Of a DNA stretch of 64,000 nucleotides, positions 25,087 to 34,327 are shown piece by piece (the stretch's first letter is position 1; each line of letters opens with the position of its first letter). Below the pieces are notes generated by a model that did no database searches, had not been told where the DNA came from, and worked only from the letters and a program-made list of their open reading frames with translations. Both the position numbers and the translations under genes were made by a program. The stretch comes from Chitinophagaceae bacterium (GTDB taxonomy: Bacteria > Bacteroidota > Bacteroidia > Chitinophagales > UBA10324): contig CANIPU010000007.1 in the NCBI GenBank assembly GCA_947469485.1, forward strand, positions 78,637 to 142,636. The letters run 5' to 3'.

Positions 25087-25830
25087 GTGAAAAAAACAGG
25101 GTACTTTCTTAAGGTTATATGGGCTTATTGGTACTTTTTTGTTTTTGTATTGTTGTTTCTGTTATTATTTCCATTCTTCTATATTCTTTTAAGCAACAAA
25201 AAATGGTATCCGGCTGCAAATAATCTTCGTAGAGTTTGGGCATGGTTGATTTTTCTTTTTACAGGAATTATTTACTCAATTAAGCGGGAATCTAAGTTGA
25301 ATAAAAATCAAGCGTATATCTTTTGCCCGAATCATACTTCATACCTCGATATTCCATTGTTTGCTATGTGTTATCAAGGTCATTTTCGTTTCATGGCAAA
25401 ATTGGAATTAAGCAATATTCCTTTATTCAATATTTTTTTTCGAACCATAGATATATCTGTAAACAGAGGCAGCATTACAGAAAGTTATAAAGCTTTGCGA
25501 ATTGCAGCTGAAAGCATTGAAGAAGGTGACAGCCTCGTTATTTTTCCGGAAGGGAAAGTTGCGCATCATCCACCTAAACTGGAGAAATTTAAAGCTGGTC
25601 CGTTCCGGTTGGCAATAGAAAAACAAGTTTCGGTTGTTCCTGTAACTTTTCTTGACAATTGGCAAATGCTTTATGTCGATAAAAAAATATGGGGTCGTCC
25701 AGGAATTGCAAGAATAGTAGTTCATAAACCAATTTCAACAATAGGATTAACTTTGGACGATATAGAATCGCTGCAAATAAAAGTTCAGGATATAATAGAA
25801 AATACGATAAAGGAATATGGAAGTAAATAA
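25087..25830 (+). CDS. plsC: 1-acyl-sn-glycerol-3-phosphate acyltransferase
   Basis: 247 residues, GTG start. Two N-terminal membrane segments (about 7-32 and 45-60), then PlsC motifs CPNHTSYLDIPLFAM (HX4D), FRFMAKLELSNIPLF, FPEGKVAHHPPKLEKFKAGP and VVPVTFLD. It makes phosphatidate from lysophosphatidate at the inner membrane. The 3' end overlaps gatC by 14 bp. Which of the two acyltransferases in the window is the main PlsC cannot be decided; this one has the more canonical motifs. Confidence 0.88.
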   Translation: MKKTGYFLKVIWAYWYFFVFVLLFLLLFPFFYILLSNKKWYPAANNLRRVWAWLIFLFTGIIYSIKRESKLNKNQAYIFCPNHTSYLDIPLFAMCYQGHFRFMAKLELSNIPLFNIFFRTIDISVNRGSITESYKALRIAAESIEEGDSLVIFPEGKVAHHPPKLEKFKAGPFRLAIEKQVSVVPVTFLDNWQMLYVDKKIWGRPGIARIVVHKPISTIGLTLDDIESLQIKVQDIIENTIKEYGSK

Positions 25831-26110
25831 CGAATTAATTGACAAACTTGCTGTTCTTGCAAGATTGGAATTTGATGATAATTCACGAGAGGCTATCAAA
25901 AAGGATTTGCAAAATATTTTGGGTTTCGTTGAAAAAATTAATGAATTAAAACTTGACAATGTTGAGCCACTTATTTACATAACAGATGAGGTTAATGTGC
26001 TTCGGGAAGATGAAGTGAAACAAACTATAAGTCATGAAGAGGCGATGAAGAATGTACCGGTGAAGGATAGCGATTATATTAAAGTTCCAAAAGTGTTAAA
26101 GGGGAAATGA
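25817..26110 (+). CDS. gatC: Asp-tRNA(Asn)/Glu-tRNA(Gln) amidotransferase subunit C
   Basis: 97 residues, typical for Gat[21 protein letters not shown] (about 6-25), [24 protein letters not shown] and a C-terminal LREDEV...[19 protein letters not shown]. GatC wraps around GatA and GatB, not encoded in this window. It overlaps the acyltransferase gene and, by ATGA, the ABC ATPase gene. Confidence 0.93.
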   Translation: MEVNNELIDKLAVLARLEFDDNSREAIKKDLQNILGFVEKINELKLDNVEPLIYITDEVNVLREDEVKQTISHEEAMKNVPVKDSDYIKVPKVLKGK

Positions 26111-26826
26111 TGGCCAAAGAAGTAATAAGGTTAGAAAATGTTGCTAAAAGTTATGTGTTGGAGAGAGTTGTTATTCCTGCATTAAAAAATGTAACTCTTT
26201 CAATAAATAAAAATGAATATGTGGCTTTAATGGGACCATCGGGTTCTGGTAAGTCAACACTAATGAATATTTTAGGATGCCTTGATACTCTTACAGCCGG
26301 AAGGTATTTTCTTAATGGTACAGATGTTAGTCATATGATTGATGATGAACTGGCAGTAATTCGTAATCGCGAAATCGGTTTTGTTTTTCAAACATTTAAC
26401 CTCTTGCCACGAATGACCGCTTTAGAGAATGTAGCATTGCCACTTGTGTACAATGGAACAAGCCGAACCAATAGAACCAATAAGGCTTCTCAAATGCTTG
26501 ATGCAGTTGGATTGGCAGATAGAAAAGAACATAAACCAAATGAAATGAGCGGCGGCCAAAAGCAACGAGTTGCCATTGCGCGTGCCTTAATTAATTCTCC
26601 ATCTATTATTCTGGCAGATGAACCCACTGGAAATTTAGATAGCAAAACATCTTATGAGATAATGGCAATACTCGATAAAATTCATAAACAAGGTAATACT
26701 GTGATATTGGTTACCCATGAAGAGGATATTTCCAGATATGCACAGCGTATTATAAAACTAAAGGATGGTGAAGTAGCTTCTGATGAAATTAATCTAAATC
26801 CGACTCAGGTTGCAGCGAATATTTAA
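26107..26826 (+). CDS. ABC transporter ATPase of the LolD/MacB type
   Basis: 239 residues. Walker [10 protein letters not shown] (about 42-50), Q-loop [20 protein letters not shown], signature [15 protein letters not shown] (about 147-161), Walker [16 protein letters not shown] and switch H in LVTHEEDI. The sequence is of the class that pairs with MacB/LolC-type permeases. No permease is adjacent; the nearest is at 29687-30937, so that is a likely partner. The start could be either of two tandem ATGs (26107 or 26110); 26107 overlaps the gatC stop (ATGA). Confidence 0.9.
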   Translation: MMAKEVIRLENVAKSYVLERVVIPALKNVTLSINKNEYVALMGPSGSGKSTLMNILGCLDTLTAGRYFLNGTDVSHMIDDELAVIRNREIGFVFQTFNLLPRMTALENVALPLVYNGTSRTNRTNKASQMLDAVGLADRKEHKPNEMSGGQKQRVAIARALINSPSIILADEPTGNLDSKTSYEIMAILDKIHKQGNTVILVTHEEDISRYAQRIIKLKDGEVASDEINLNPTQVAANI

Positions 26827-26840
26827 TTTCAAATTAATTT

Positions 26841-27389
26841 ATGAAAATTTATACCAGGAAAGGCGATTCAGGAACAACACAGTTAATAGGAGGAACCCGT
26901 GTTTCTAAAAATCATATCCGAATTGAAGCTTATGGAACAATTGATGAACTGAATTCTTACATTGGCTTAACAAGTGATAGTCTGACTGATAATATTGTTA
27001 AGGATCTGTTAAAAGAAATTCAGGATCGTTTATTCACCATTGGTTCTACTCTAGCCAGTGACCCTGAAAAATCAAGAATGAAAATCCCCGATTTAAAAGA
27101 GGAGGATGTAGAACTTCTTGAACAGGAAATGGATAAAATGAATGAACGGCTTCCAGAAATGAAATCTTTTATTCTTCCCGGAGGTATTGCTGCTAATTCT
27201 ATATGCCACATTGCAAGATGTGTGTGCCGTAGGGCCGAGCGGTTAACAGTTGCTCTTTCAGAAAATGAAACAGTTGAACCGCTTGTAATTAAGTACCTGA
27301 ACCGACTTTCCGACTACCTTTTTGTGCTCTCCCGTAAAATATCAATAGATGCTGGTGTTGACGAAATACCCTGGAAGCCACGCCTGTAA
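26841..27389 (+). CDS. PduO-type cob(I)alamin adenosyltransferase
   Basis: 182 residues. Converts cob(I)alamin and ATP to adenosylcobalamin. Family marks: N-terminal IYTRKGDSGTTQLIGGTRVS, the ATP-site IEAYGTIDELNSYIGL (about 29-44), FILPGG (about 110-115), RCVCRRAERL (about 126-135) and LNRLSDYLFVLSR. Full length. It follows the ABC ATPase by 14 bp, probably as part of the same transcript. Confidence 0.93.
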   Translation: MKIYTRKGDSGTTQLIGGTRVSKNHIRIEAYGTIDELNSYIGLTSDSLTDNIVKDLLKEIQDRLFTIGSTLASDPEKSRMKIPDLKEEDVELLEQEMDKMNERLPEMKSFILPGGIAANSICHIARCVCRRAERLTVALSENETVEPLVIKYLNRLSDYLFVLSRKISIDAGVDEIPWKPRL

Positions 27390-27470
27390 GCTGTTTGAGC
27401 CTTATCCACAGGCGCTTTTAATCTTTTAAAAAAAACATTTTGAGGTGTAAAGAATAAAGATACTTTTGCG

Positions 27471-27478
27471 CAAAGTTT
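27471..27478 (+). promoter_or_regulatory. Candidate -7 element TACTTTTG
   Basis: Exact TAnnTTTG match 17 bp upstream of the ATG at 27496. The identical octamer precedes mnmA at 42109. Confidence 0.5.
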
Positions 27479-27495
27479 AAACCACCTGAAAAATT

Positions 27496-27717
27496 ATGTT
27501 TTGGAGTCTTGAATTGGCATCTTATCTTGAAGAAGCACCATGGCCTGCCAGCAAAGATGAGCTGATTGATTATGCTATTAGAAGTGGTTCACCACAGGAA
27601 GTAATAGAGAATTTACAGGAGTTGGAAGACGAAGGTGAAATGTATGAAGGCATTGAAGATATATGGCCTGATTACCCTACGCACGACGATTTCTTCTTCA
27701 ACGAAGATGAGTACTGA
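27496..27717 (+). CDS. DUF2795-family small acidic protein
   Basis: 73 residues, strongly acidic at the C-terminus (DDFFFNEDEY). The core LASYLEEAPWPASKDELIDY, AIRSGSPQEVIENLQELE matches the DUF2795 pattern of short proteins of unknown function, here in the form conserved across Bacteroidota. It has its own candidate promoter and a terminator right after it, so it is probably a single-gene unit. Confidence 0.85.
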   Translation: MFWSLELASYLEEAPWPASKDELIDYAIRSGSPQEVIENLQELEDEGEMYEGIEDIWPDYPTHDDFFFNEDEY

Positions 27718-27741
27718 TTGAATAAAAATTTCAATTTAATT

Positions 27742-27772
27742 AAAGCGAAACCCAACAGTTTCGCTTTTTTAT
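27742..27772. terminator. Bidirectional terminator between DUF2795 gene and ispD
   Basis: AAAGCGAAAC/GTTTCGCTTT stem with a six-base loop followed by a T run on the plus strand; A-rich on the other side. The right part overlaps the ispD stop region. Confidence 0.75.
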
Positions 27773-28452
27773 TTTCTCTGCTTCAGGACAGTTTCTGCAA
27801 ACAATAAATCTTCAGGATTGGTGATTTTGAAATTGGTTGATTCACCTTCCACTAAATTCAATTTATTTCCAGCTGCTTCAAATACCGAAGCATCATCAGT
27901 AAAACTCTCGTGATATTCCTTTTGATACGCTTTTTTAATTCCTGATAATTTAAAGCATTGCGGAGTTTGGGCTAATCTGAAATTATTTCTGTTCGCACTT
28001 TTAAATCCGCTGGCTGTCAATTCAAAAACTGAATCTTTTACCCCGACTGCTGCAATGGCATTTCCATTCAAAATTGTTTCAGTAAAACATTTTTCAATTA
28101 AACCTGGAGTAGCCAATGGTCTTGCGGCATCATGAATTGAAACCAATCCTTCATCAGGTAAAACAGCCAGAGCATTTTTTACAGATTGATACCTTGTTTC
28201 TCCACCTTCGATACATTCAATTAAAGATGGTAATGAATATTGGTCCTTCAACTCATTGAAATATAATTTCCATTCTGCTGCAACCGGAACAATAATTTTT
28301 TCAATTCCATTTACGGTTAAAAACAAACGAAGAGTATGTACAATAACCGGAATATTGTTTAGTAATAGAAATTGCTTGGGTAAAGCGGCCTGCATTCGCA
28401 AACCTATTCCTCCTGCCGGTATAATTACATAGCGCTTGTTTGCGGCGCTCAT
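27769..28452 (-). CDS. ispD: 2-C-methyl-D-erythritol 4-phosphate cytidylyltransferase
   Basis: 227 residues from ATG 28452 (a TTG two codons upstream is less likely). Third step of the MEP isoprenoid pathway. Visible: VIIPAGGIGLRMQAALPKQF (about 7-26, CTP-binding loop), SIHDAARPL (about 98-106), AVGVKDSVFEL, AQTPQCFKL and FTDDASVFEAAG, KITNPEDLLFAE. Lies 12 bp after queA on the same strand, likely one operon. Confidence 0.93.
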   Translation of the reverse strand: MSAANKRYVIIPAGGIGLRMQAALPKQFLLLNNIPVIVHTLRLFLTVNGIEKIIVPVAAEWKLYFNELKDQYSLPSLIECIEGGETRYQSVKNALAVLPDEGLVSIHDAARPLATPGLIEKCFTETILNGNAIAAVGVKDSVFELTASGFKSANRNNFRLAQTPQCFKLSGIKKAYQKEYHESFTDDASVFEAAGNKLNLVEGESTNFKITNPEDLLFAETVLKQRK

Positions 28453-28464
28453 AAGCAAATATGA

Positions 28465-29514
28465 TTACATGATGAGCATTGCATCTCCATAAGTGGCGAA
28501 ACGATATTTTTCTTTCACCGCTAACTTGTATGCATCCATAATCAAATCATACCCGCCAAAAGCACACGCCATAATTAACAGGCTTGTTTTTTCTAAATGG
28601 AAATTGGTAAGCAGGCTATCTGCAACAGAAAAATCATAAGGCGGATGAACAAAAATATTAGTCCAGCCTTCCTGTGGTTTAACATGTTTACCGGCGCTTA
28701 CGCAACTTTCAAGTACACGCATAGTTGTAGTTCCGATTGAACAGATACGCTTCTTTTGGTCAATAGCGGTATTTACAATATTTGTTGCTTCTTCATTCAT
28801 CATAAAGAATTCAGCATCCATTTTATGCTTCGATAAATCTTCTACTTCTATCTGGCGGAATGTTCCAAGACCTGTATGCAAAGTAACTTCGGCTAAATTC
28901 ACGCCTACAATTTCAAGTCTCTTTAACATTTCACGGCTGAAGTGTAAACCTGACGATGGAGCTGCTACAGCTCCTTCAATTTTGGCAAATGTTGTTTGGT
29001 AGCGTTCTTTATCCATTTCATCGGGCTTACGCTTAATGTATTTTGGAATAGGAGTTTCACCCAATGAGTATAAAGTTTCACGCAATTCATCATCAGTGCC
29101 GTCAAATAAAAAACGAATAGTTCTTCCACGGCTTGTGGTATTATCAACCACTTCAGCTACCAGAGAGCTATCAGCTCCGAAGTATAATTTATTACCAACA
29201 CGAATTTTTCGGGCAGGGTCAACCAATACATCCCATAAGCGCATTTGCTTATTGAGTTCGCGCATCAGAAACACTTCAATTTTTGCACCTGTTTTTTCTT
29301 TGCGGCCATACATGCGCGCCGGAAACACCTTGGTGTTGTTCATTACAAACACATCGCCCTCACCAAAAATGGTAAGCAGGTCTTTTATTTTTTTGTGTTT
29401 GATTTTTCCGGTTTTTCTTTCAATCACCATCAGCTTGGCATCTTCGCGATTTTTAGCCGGGGTCTGTGCAATAAGATTTGCAGGGATATCGAATTGGAAT
29501 TGTGATAATTTCAT
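28465..29514 (-). CDS. queA: S-adenosylmethionine:tRNA ribosyltransferase-isomerase
   Basis: 349 residues, full length. Transfers the ribosyl part of SAM to preQ1-tRNA in queuosine synthesis. Family motifs: N-terminal [52 protein letters not shown] (about 185-198), TLHTGLGTF (about 211-219), [11 protein letters not shown] and [15 protein letters not shown] near the end. Upstream gene of the queA-ispD pair. No other queuosine gene is in the window. Confidence 0.95.
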   Translation of the reverse strand: MKLSQFQFDIPANLIAQTPAKNREDAKLMVIERKTGKIKHKKIKDLLTIFGEGDVFVMNNTKVFPARMYGRKEKTGAKIEVFLMRELNKQMRLWDVLVDPARKIRVGNKLYFGADSSLVAEVVDNTTSRGRTIRFLFDGTDDELRETLYSLGETPIPKYIKRKPDEMDKERYQTTFAKIEGAVAAPSSGLHFSREMLKRLEIVGVNLAEVTLHTGLGTFRQIEVEDLSKHKMDAEFFMMNEEATNIVNTAIDQKKRICSIGTTTMRVLESCVSAGKHVKPQEGWTNIFVHPPYDFSVADSLLTNFHLEKTSLLIMACAFGGYDLIMDAYKLAVKEKYRFATYGDAMLIM

Positions 29515-29686
29515 AATTTAAAAAGTTACGGCTTTTTATTTTTTGAGCGCGCAAATATAACGGCTTCTTTGGGTTATGAATTAATTATTTTAATTTACTT
29601 GAAATCCTAATTATTTTGAAAAAAAATGAATGTTTGCAGAATTGATATTTTGATTCAAATTGATATCGCTTAGGTTTGAACCCTTG

Positions 29687-30937
29687 ATGTTGATTCTCAG
29701 AATTTTTTCGGAAAGTTTTGCTTCGGCCATTCACGAGTTACTGGTGAACCGGCTGCGCACTTTTTTAACATTGATGGGAATTTCTATTGGTATTTTTTGT
29801 GTCATCACCATTTTTTCGGCGGTTGATTCGCTTGAGAATAATTTAAAATCAAGTATTGGAAAATTTGGTAATGACATAGTTTACATAAGCAAGTGGCCAT
29901 GGAGTTTCGGAAGCGATTATCCGTGGTGGGAATACTGGAAGCGACCACATGGCACTTATAACGAGATGCGACAAATGGAAGATAAACTTCCATCGGCAAA
30001 GGCGGTTGGCATAGTGCTTTATATGGGAGGTAAGGTAATTAAACAGGGAACTTACAGTGTAGAGAATGCATTTATAAGCGGTGTTTCATATAACTACGAT
30101 TTGATTCAGAACCTGGAATTTAGTGAAGGACGGTTTTTTACACAGGAAGAATCGTTTTCGGGGCAGCCAGTTTGTATAATAGGAGCAAGTGTGAGTGAGC
30201 AATTATTTCCGGGAAATATTGACCCTGTAGGCAGAGATATTTCTCTGCTAGACCGAAAGCTTAAAATTGTAGGGTTGTTTGCAAAGGAAGGGGAGAGCAT
30301 TATGCAGAACAGCAATGACAATGCTGTGATGATTCCATACAACTTCTTAAAAACAAGGGTATATGTTGACGGTGATGATATTGAGCCGAGCATTTTGGTA
30401 AAGGCTAATGCGGGAGTAAGTTTAAATGAACTGAAGGATGAAATAAGAGGTGTTTTGCGGGGAATAAGAAGACAAAGGCCAACCGAGAAAGATAATTTTG
30501 CCATGAACCAGATAAGTTTTTTAAGCAACGGAATAAGTTCGTTGTTTTCTGTTGTGGATTGGGTGGGATTAATTATCGGAGGATTTGCAATTCTTGTAGG
30601 TGGTTTTGGAATCGCGAACATCATGTTTGTGTCGGTGCGCGAACGCACCAATATTATTGGGATTAAAAAAGCATTAGGGGCAAAAAGTTATTTTATACTT
30701 CTTGAGTTTTTAGTTGAGTCAGTTATTTTATCAATAATCGGAGGGCTATTGGGGTTGTTTTTTGTTTACCTGATATTAATTGCAGCTAATAATCTAATAG
30801 ATTTTCAGTTTGTGATGAGTATGAAAAATATATTAACCGGCATAAGTATATCAGCTGTTATAGGATTAATTGCTGGATTAATTCCTGCAATATCAGCTTC
30901 GCGTTTGCATCCGGTGGATGCAATAAGATTCAAGTAG
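29687..30937 (+). CDS. MacB/FtsX-type ABC transporter permease
   Basis: 416 residues from ATG 29687; a TTG at 29660 would add nine non-conserved residues. Layout of the family: N-terminal membrane helix (about 24-46, TFLTLMGISIGIFCVITIFS), periplasmic MacB-like core domain (about 55-275) with the typical SNGISSLF linker, and three C-terminal helices (about 285-405: GLIIGGFAILVGGFGIANIM; SVILSIIGGLLGLFFVYL; ISAVIGLIAGLIPAISASRL). It probably works with the ATPase at 26107. Cargo unknown. Confidence 0.9.
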   Translation: MLILRIFSESFASAIHELLVNRLRTFLTLMGISIGIFCVITIFSAVDSLENNLKSSIGKFGNDIVYISKWPWSFGSDYPWWEYWKRPHGTYNEMRQMEDKLPSAKAVGIVLYMGGKVIKQGTYSVENAFISGVSYNYDLIQNLEFSEGRFFTQEESFSGQPVCIIGASVSEQLFPGNIDPVGRDISLLDRKLKIVGLFAKEGESIMQNSNDNAVMIPYNFLKTRVYVDGDDIEPSILVKANAGVSLNELKDEIRGVLRGIRRQRPTEKDNFAMNQISFLSNGISSLFSVVDWVGLIIGGFAILVGGFGIANIMFVSVRERTNIIGIKKALGAKSYFILLEFLVESVILSIIGGLLGLFFVYLILIAANNLIDFQFVMSMKNILTGISISAVIGLIAGLIPAISASRLHPVDAIRFK

Positions 30938-31083
30938 TTTATTTCTTTCGGTAAGCCTCGTCGAACAGCGTGTTCTTTGACTCTTCGTTGTTTTTTTATA
31001 CAAATTGAAATTTATTGTCAATTTGTTTCTGTATGAATTTTAAAAGACCCCTTTACATTTATGTTGAACAGAAAAATTCAATC

Positions 31084-32352
31084 ATGAATCAAAAATCAAA
31101 AAACTCCATTGTTCCGATACTTATTCTTGGCGCCTTTTTTTTCATTTTCGGTTTTGTTACCTGGTTGAACGGCACACTTATTCAATACTTAAAAATTGCA
31201 TGTGAGTTAAATACTTTTCAATCATTGCTGGTAGCATTTGCTTTTTACATTTCTTACTTTGTAATGGCTTTGCCATCGTCGTGGGTGCTAAGACTTACAG
31301 GTTTTAAAAACGGAATGAGTCTTGGTTTATTTATTATGGCTTTAGGTGCGATATTGTTTATACCTGCAGCCGAGTCACGGAATTATAATTTATTTCTTAC
31401 CGGCTTATTTATTATTGGAACGGGTTTATCCATTCTGCAAACCGCTTCAAATCCGTATGTAACCATTGTAGGCCCAATTGAAAGTGCCGCAAAGCGTATT
31501 AGCATTATGGGAATTTGCAATAAAGTGGCAGGTGTAATGGCACCAATAATATTAGGCGCTATTGTTTTATCAGATGCTGATTCGTTAGTGAATGAATTAA
31601 AAACAATGGATGTTGCGCAAAAGAATTTTCGGTTGGATGAATTATCGTCAAGGGTAATTATGCCTTATTCCATAATGGCTGCGGTTCTCGCCTTGTTGGG
31701 AGTACTGGTTCGTTTTTCACCATTACCGGAAATTGAAGAAGAGAATGAAAGCGTTGTAGCGAAAGATAGCTTGAACCTTAACACAAATGTGTTTCAGTTT
31801 CCGCATCTTGTTTTAGGAGTGATTGCTTTATTTCTATATGTTGGAGTTGAGGTGCTTGCAGGAGATACGATTGGAAGCTACGGTCAATCGCAAGGTATTC
31901 CTTTATCAGAATCAAAAAATTTTACGGCATTTACATTATCAGCTATGGTTATAGGATACATTATAGGAATTTTTTCTATTCCCAAATTTATTAGTCAATC
32001 AAAAGCACTGGCTTATTCAGCAATAGTTGGTGTTGTTTTCAGTGTTATTGCAATTAATACTCAAGGTTATGTATCAGTCTTATTCATTGCGTTACTTGGT
32101 TTGGCAAATGCACTCGTATGGCCTGCCATCTGGCCCTTGGCAATAAGCGGCTTGGGAAGATTTACAAAAACCGGTTCTGCATTATTAATAATGGCAATTG
32201 CCGGCGGAGCACTTTTACCATTACTATATGGTAAGTTGGCAGATATTGAAAATATTGGCCATCAGAGTGCATATTGGATATTGGTTCCTTGTTATCTCTT
32301 TATTCTGTTTTATAGTTTGAAGGGATATAAGTATTCTAAATGGAATAGCTGA
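31084..32352 (+). CDS. FucP-like sugar MFS transporter
   Basis: 422 residues from ATG 31084; the long upstream extension begins with TTG and carries no conserved sequence. Twelve predicted membrane helices; the start SIVPILILGAFFFIFGFVTW, LNGTLIQYLK and later QTASNPYVTIVGP match the glucose/galactose and fucose permease (GGP/FucP) group of the major facilitator superfamily. Proton-coupled sugar uptake across the inner membrane is likely; the substrate cannot be told. No sugar catabolic genes are adjacent. Confidence 0.88.
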   Translation: MNQKSKNSIVPILILGAFFFIFGFVTWLNGTLIQYLKIACELNTFQSLLVAFAFYISYFVMALPSSWVLRLTGFKNGMSLGLFIMALGAILFIPAAESRNYNLFLTGLFIIGTGLSILQTASNPYVTIVGPIESAAKRISIMGICNKVAGVMAPIILGAIVLSDADSLVNELKTMDVAQKNFRLDELSSRVIMPYSIMAAVLALLGVLVRFSPLPEIEEENESVVAKDSLNLNTNVFQFPHLVLGVIALFLYVGVEVLAGDTIGSYGQSQGIPLSESKNFTAFTLSAMVIGYIIGIFSIPKFISQSKALAYSAIVGVVFSVIAINTQGYVSVLFIALLGLANALVWPAIWPLAISGLGRFTKTGSALLIMAIAGGALLPLLYGKLADIENIGHQSAYWILVPCYLFILFYSLKGYKYSKWNS

Positions 32353-32421
32353 TTTCAATCACTTATTATTAATTATTTTTCTCCATTAGATTTCTTTAGT
32401 TTGCACAATTAAAGATTTCTT

Positions 32422-33213
32422 ATGAAAAAAATTTTTGTTCTTACAGTTTGTTTGGTAGTGTTTGGATTAACATATTCAAAAGCTCAAACTGCAGCAACTG
32501 ATTTTACAGAAAATGATTGCGCAGGAACTTCTCATCACTTATTCAGTGAACTGGAATCAGGAAAAGTAATTGTTTTGGTTTTTGTTATGCCTTGCTCATC
32601 TTGCTTGGGACCTGCACTTACTGCCTATAATATTGTGGAGAGTTTTCAGGGATCAAATCCAGGACAGGTTTTATATTATTTAAGCGATGATATTGGAACA
32701 ACCCTTTGTTCGCAAATTGATGGATGGGCAACCAGCAATGGTATTGGCAGCAACAGAAGTTCGTTCTCTTCTCCAAACATTACTATGAATGATTATGGAA
32801 TTGCAGGCATGCCAAAAGTGGTTGTACTCGGCGGAGGAATTCAGCATAAGATTTATTACAATGAGAATGATGCAGCAGCAGGAAATTCAATAAATATTCA
32901 TAACGCAATCAGTACAGCTTTAGCTGAAACAGGAATTAGTGACCTCAGTTTTTCCGTTAAGGATTTTTCATTGTTAATTGATTACAGTAATTCAACAGTA
33001 AAAACTTCTTATTCATTAAATAAATCTTCACAAGTAAATATTTCAATGATTAATTCAATAGGACAGGAAATAAAAAGTGTTTCGTTTGCGAATCAATTAC
33101 CCGGAACGCAATCCCATGATTTTAATTTTGAAAACCTGACGGCCGGATTGTATTTTATTAATATTAAAACAAGCAACGGATCATATAGCCGGAAATTCTT
33201 TATAGGAAAATAA
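32422..33213 (+). CDS. Secreted thioredoxin-like protein with T9SS type A sorting domain
   Basis: 263 residues. Signal peptide (1-21, ending SKAQ). A thioredoxin-like fold is suggested by VIVLVFVMPCSSCLGP (CxxC at C58 and C61, about 49-64) and YGIAGMPKVVVLGG (cis-Pro-like loop, about 124-137). The last 80 residues (about 180-263: FSLLIDYSNSTVKTSYSL, GQEIKSVSF, AGLYFINIK, YSRKFFIGK) are a T9SS sorting domain. It is 9 bp upstream of an outer-membrane-type protein with a heavy-metal tail, suggesting joint work on metal or thiol chemistry outside the cell. Confidence 0.78.
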   Translation: MKKIFVLTVCLVVFGLTYSKAQTAATDFTENDCAGTSHHLFSELESGKVIVLVFVMPCSSCLGPALTAYNIVESFQGSNPGQVLYYLSDDIGTTLCSQIDGWATSNGIGSNRSSFSSPNITMNDYGIAGMPKVVVLGGGIQHKIYYNENDAAAGNSINIHNAISTALAETGISDLSFSVKDFSLLIDYSNSTVKTSYSLNKSSQVNISMINSIGQEIKSVSFANQLPGTQSHDFNFENLTAGLYFINIKTSNGSYSRKFFIGK

Positions 33214-33222
33214 ATAGATGAA

Positions 33223-34317
33223 ATGAAATTTTTAATTTCTGTTTTAATTTCTCTCGTCGGCTTATTTAATAATTATTCTTTTTCACAATCCTGCTGTTCC
33301 GGCTCAAGCAGTTGTCCCATTGCCGGCGGCGCATCACAGGGAGTTTTAGCAGAAAAGCAAGTTGAGGTAAATACCAACTACCAATATATTTTCTCTGATA
33401 ATTTTTTAAATGGCGATACTGCTGACGCAAATTTCTTAGACTTATATAAAAGTCAATATAACTATTTGAGACTTGCATATGGTGTTACTGAGAAACTTAC
33501 ATTATCACTTGAATCAGGTTATTATTTTAATAAAACTCAGGTTGGTTTAAATAAACGCGATACTATTTCCTCAAGTGGAATTGGTGATTTGATATTATTT
33601 CCAAGATATAATGTTTACCATCATCAGGGAAGTAATGGAAATTTTGATGCAACCATTGGGTTGGGTTTAAAAATTCCAATTGGCGATTACAATGATTCAT
33701 TAAAACAGGTTGAACCATTCAGTGGCACAACATATTATTTGCGTAAGCCTCCGGCAATACAACCTTCTTCTGGTTCTCAGGATTTTATTTTTTATGCAAT
33801 GATCTTTAAGGGGTTTACAAAAGCGAAATTCAGAATCTTTTCAAATTTTATATTTATAAAAAAAGGCTGGAACCCATTGGGCGAAAAAGCGGGCAATTAT
33901 TCAAGTGCAGGTTTGTTTTTCAGCAAATCTGTTCTTAAAAACCTTGGCGTTATTATGGAAGTTAAAGGTGAGCATACAAACAAACTAAAGCTCAACAACG
34001 ATTTGTTTTTGATGGGATTCTACAATTATGATGTTAATGCAACGGGGGGAAATAAATTATTCATTGTTCCTCAAATTAATTACAGCTATAAATCGCTCAG
34101 TCTGTTTGCCAATGGTGAATTTCCATTGTATCAAAATTTGAATGGAACTCAAATTGCTTCTAAGTATTTATTTACAGTGGGTTTATCGTATAAATTTTTT
34201 CCGTTCAAAAAGAAAATTGCAATCGGAACATATTACTGTCCAATGCATCCACATGAAACCAGTTTAACAACCGGAAAATGTTCAATATGCGGAATGGACT
34301 ATATTTTGATGAAATAA
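33223..34317 (+). CDS. Outer-membrane-type beta-barrel protein with heavy-metal-binding tail
   Basis: 364 residues. Signal peptide (about 1-22) followed at once by a cysteine cluster SCCSGSSSCPIAGG. The middle (about 45-330) is strand-rich with barrel-like sequences (LTLSLESGYYF, FDATIGLGLKIPIGDYNDS). The C-terminus (336-364) is a heavy-metal-binding domain of the HMBD type: YYCPMHPHE and GKCSICGMDYILMK, metal ligands C339, H342, C353, C356. Such tails usually occur in copper, lead or mercury systems. Nine bp after the thioredoxin-like gene. Possible role: metal uptake, efflux or sensing at the surface; inferred. Confidence 0.8.
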   Translation: MKFLISVLISLVGLFNNYSFSQSCCSGSSSCPIAGGASQGVLAEKQVEVNTNYQYIFSDNFLNGDTADANFLDLYKSQYNYLRLAYGVTEKLTLSLESGYYFNKTQVGLNKRDTISSSGIGDLILFPRYNVYHHQGSNGNFDATIGLGLKIPIGDYNDSLKQVEPFSGTTYYLRKPPAIQPSSGSQDFIFYAMIFKGFTKAKFRIFSNFIFIKKGWNPLGEKAGNYSSAGLFFSKSVLKNLGVIMEVKGEHTNKLKLNNDLFLMGFYNYDVNATGGNKLFIVPQINYSYKSLSLFANGEFPLYQNLNGTQIASKYLFTVGLSYKFFPFKKKIAIGTYYCPMHPHETSLTTGKCSICGMDYILMK

Positions 34318-34327
34318 GTAGGGCTTA

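Noticed and set aside
29036..29521. 161-codon plus-strand frame opposite queA
   Set aside because: Lies fully within the conserved queA frame on the other strand; no family resemblance.
30106..30651. 181-codon minus-strand frame opposite the MacB-like permease
   Set aside because: Antisense shadow of a well supported membrane protein gene.
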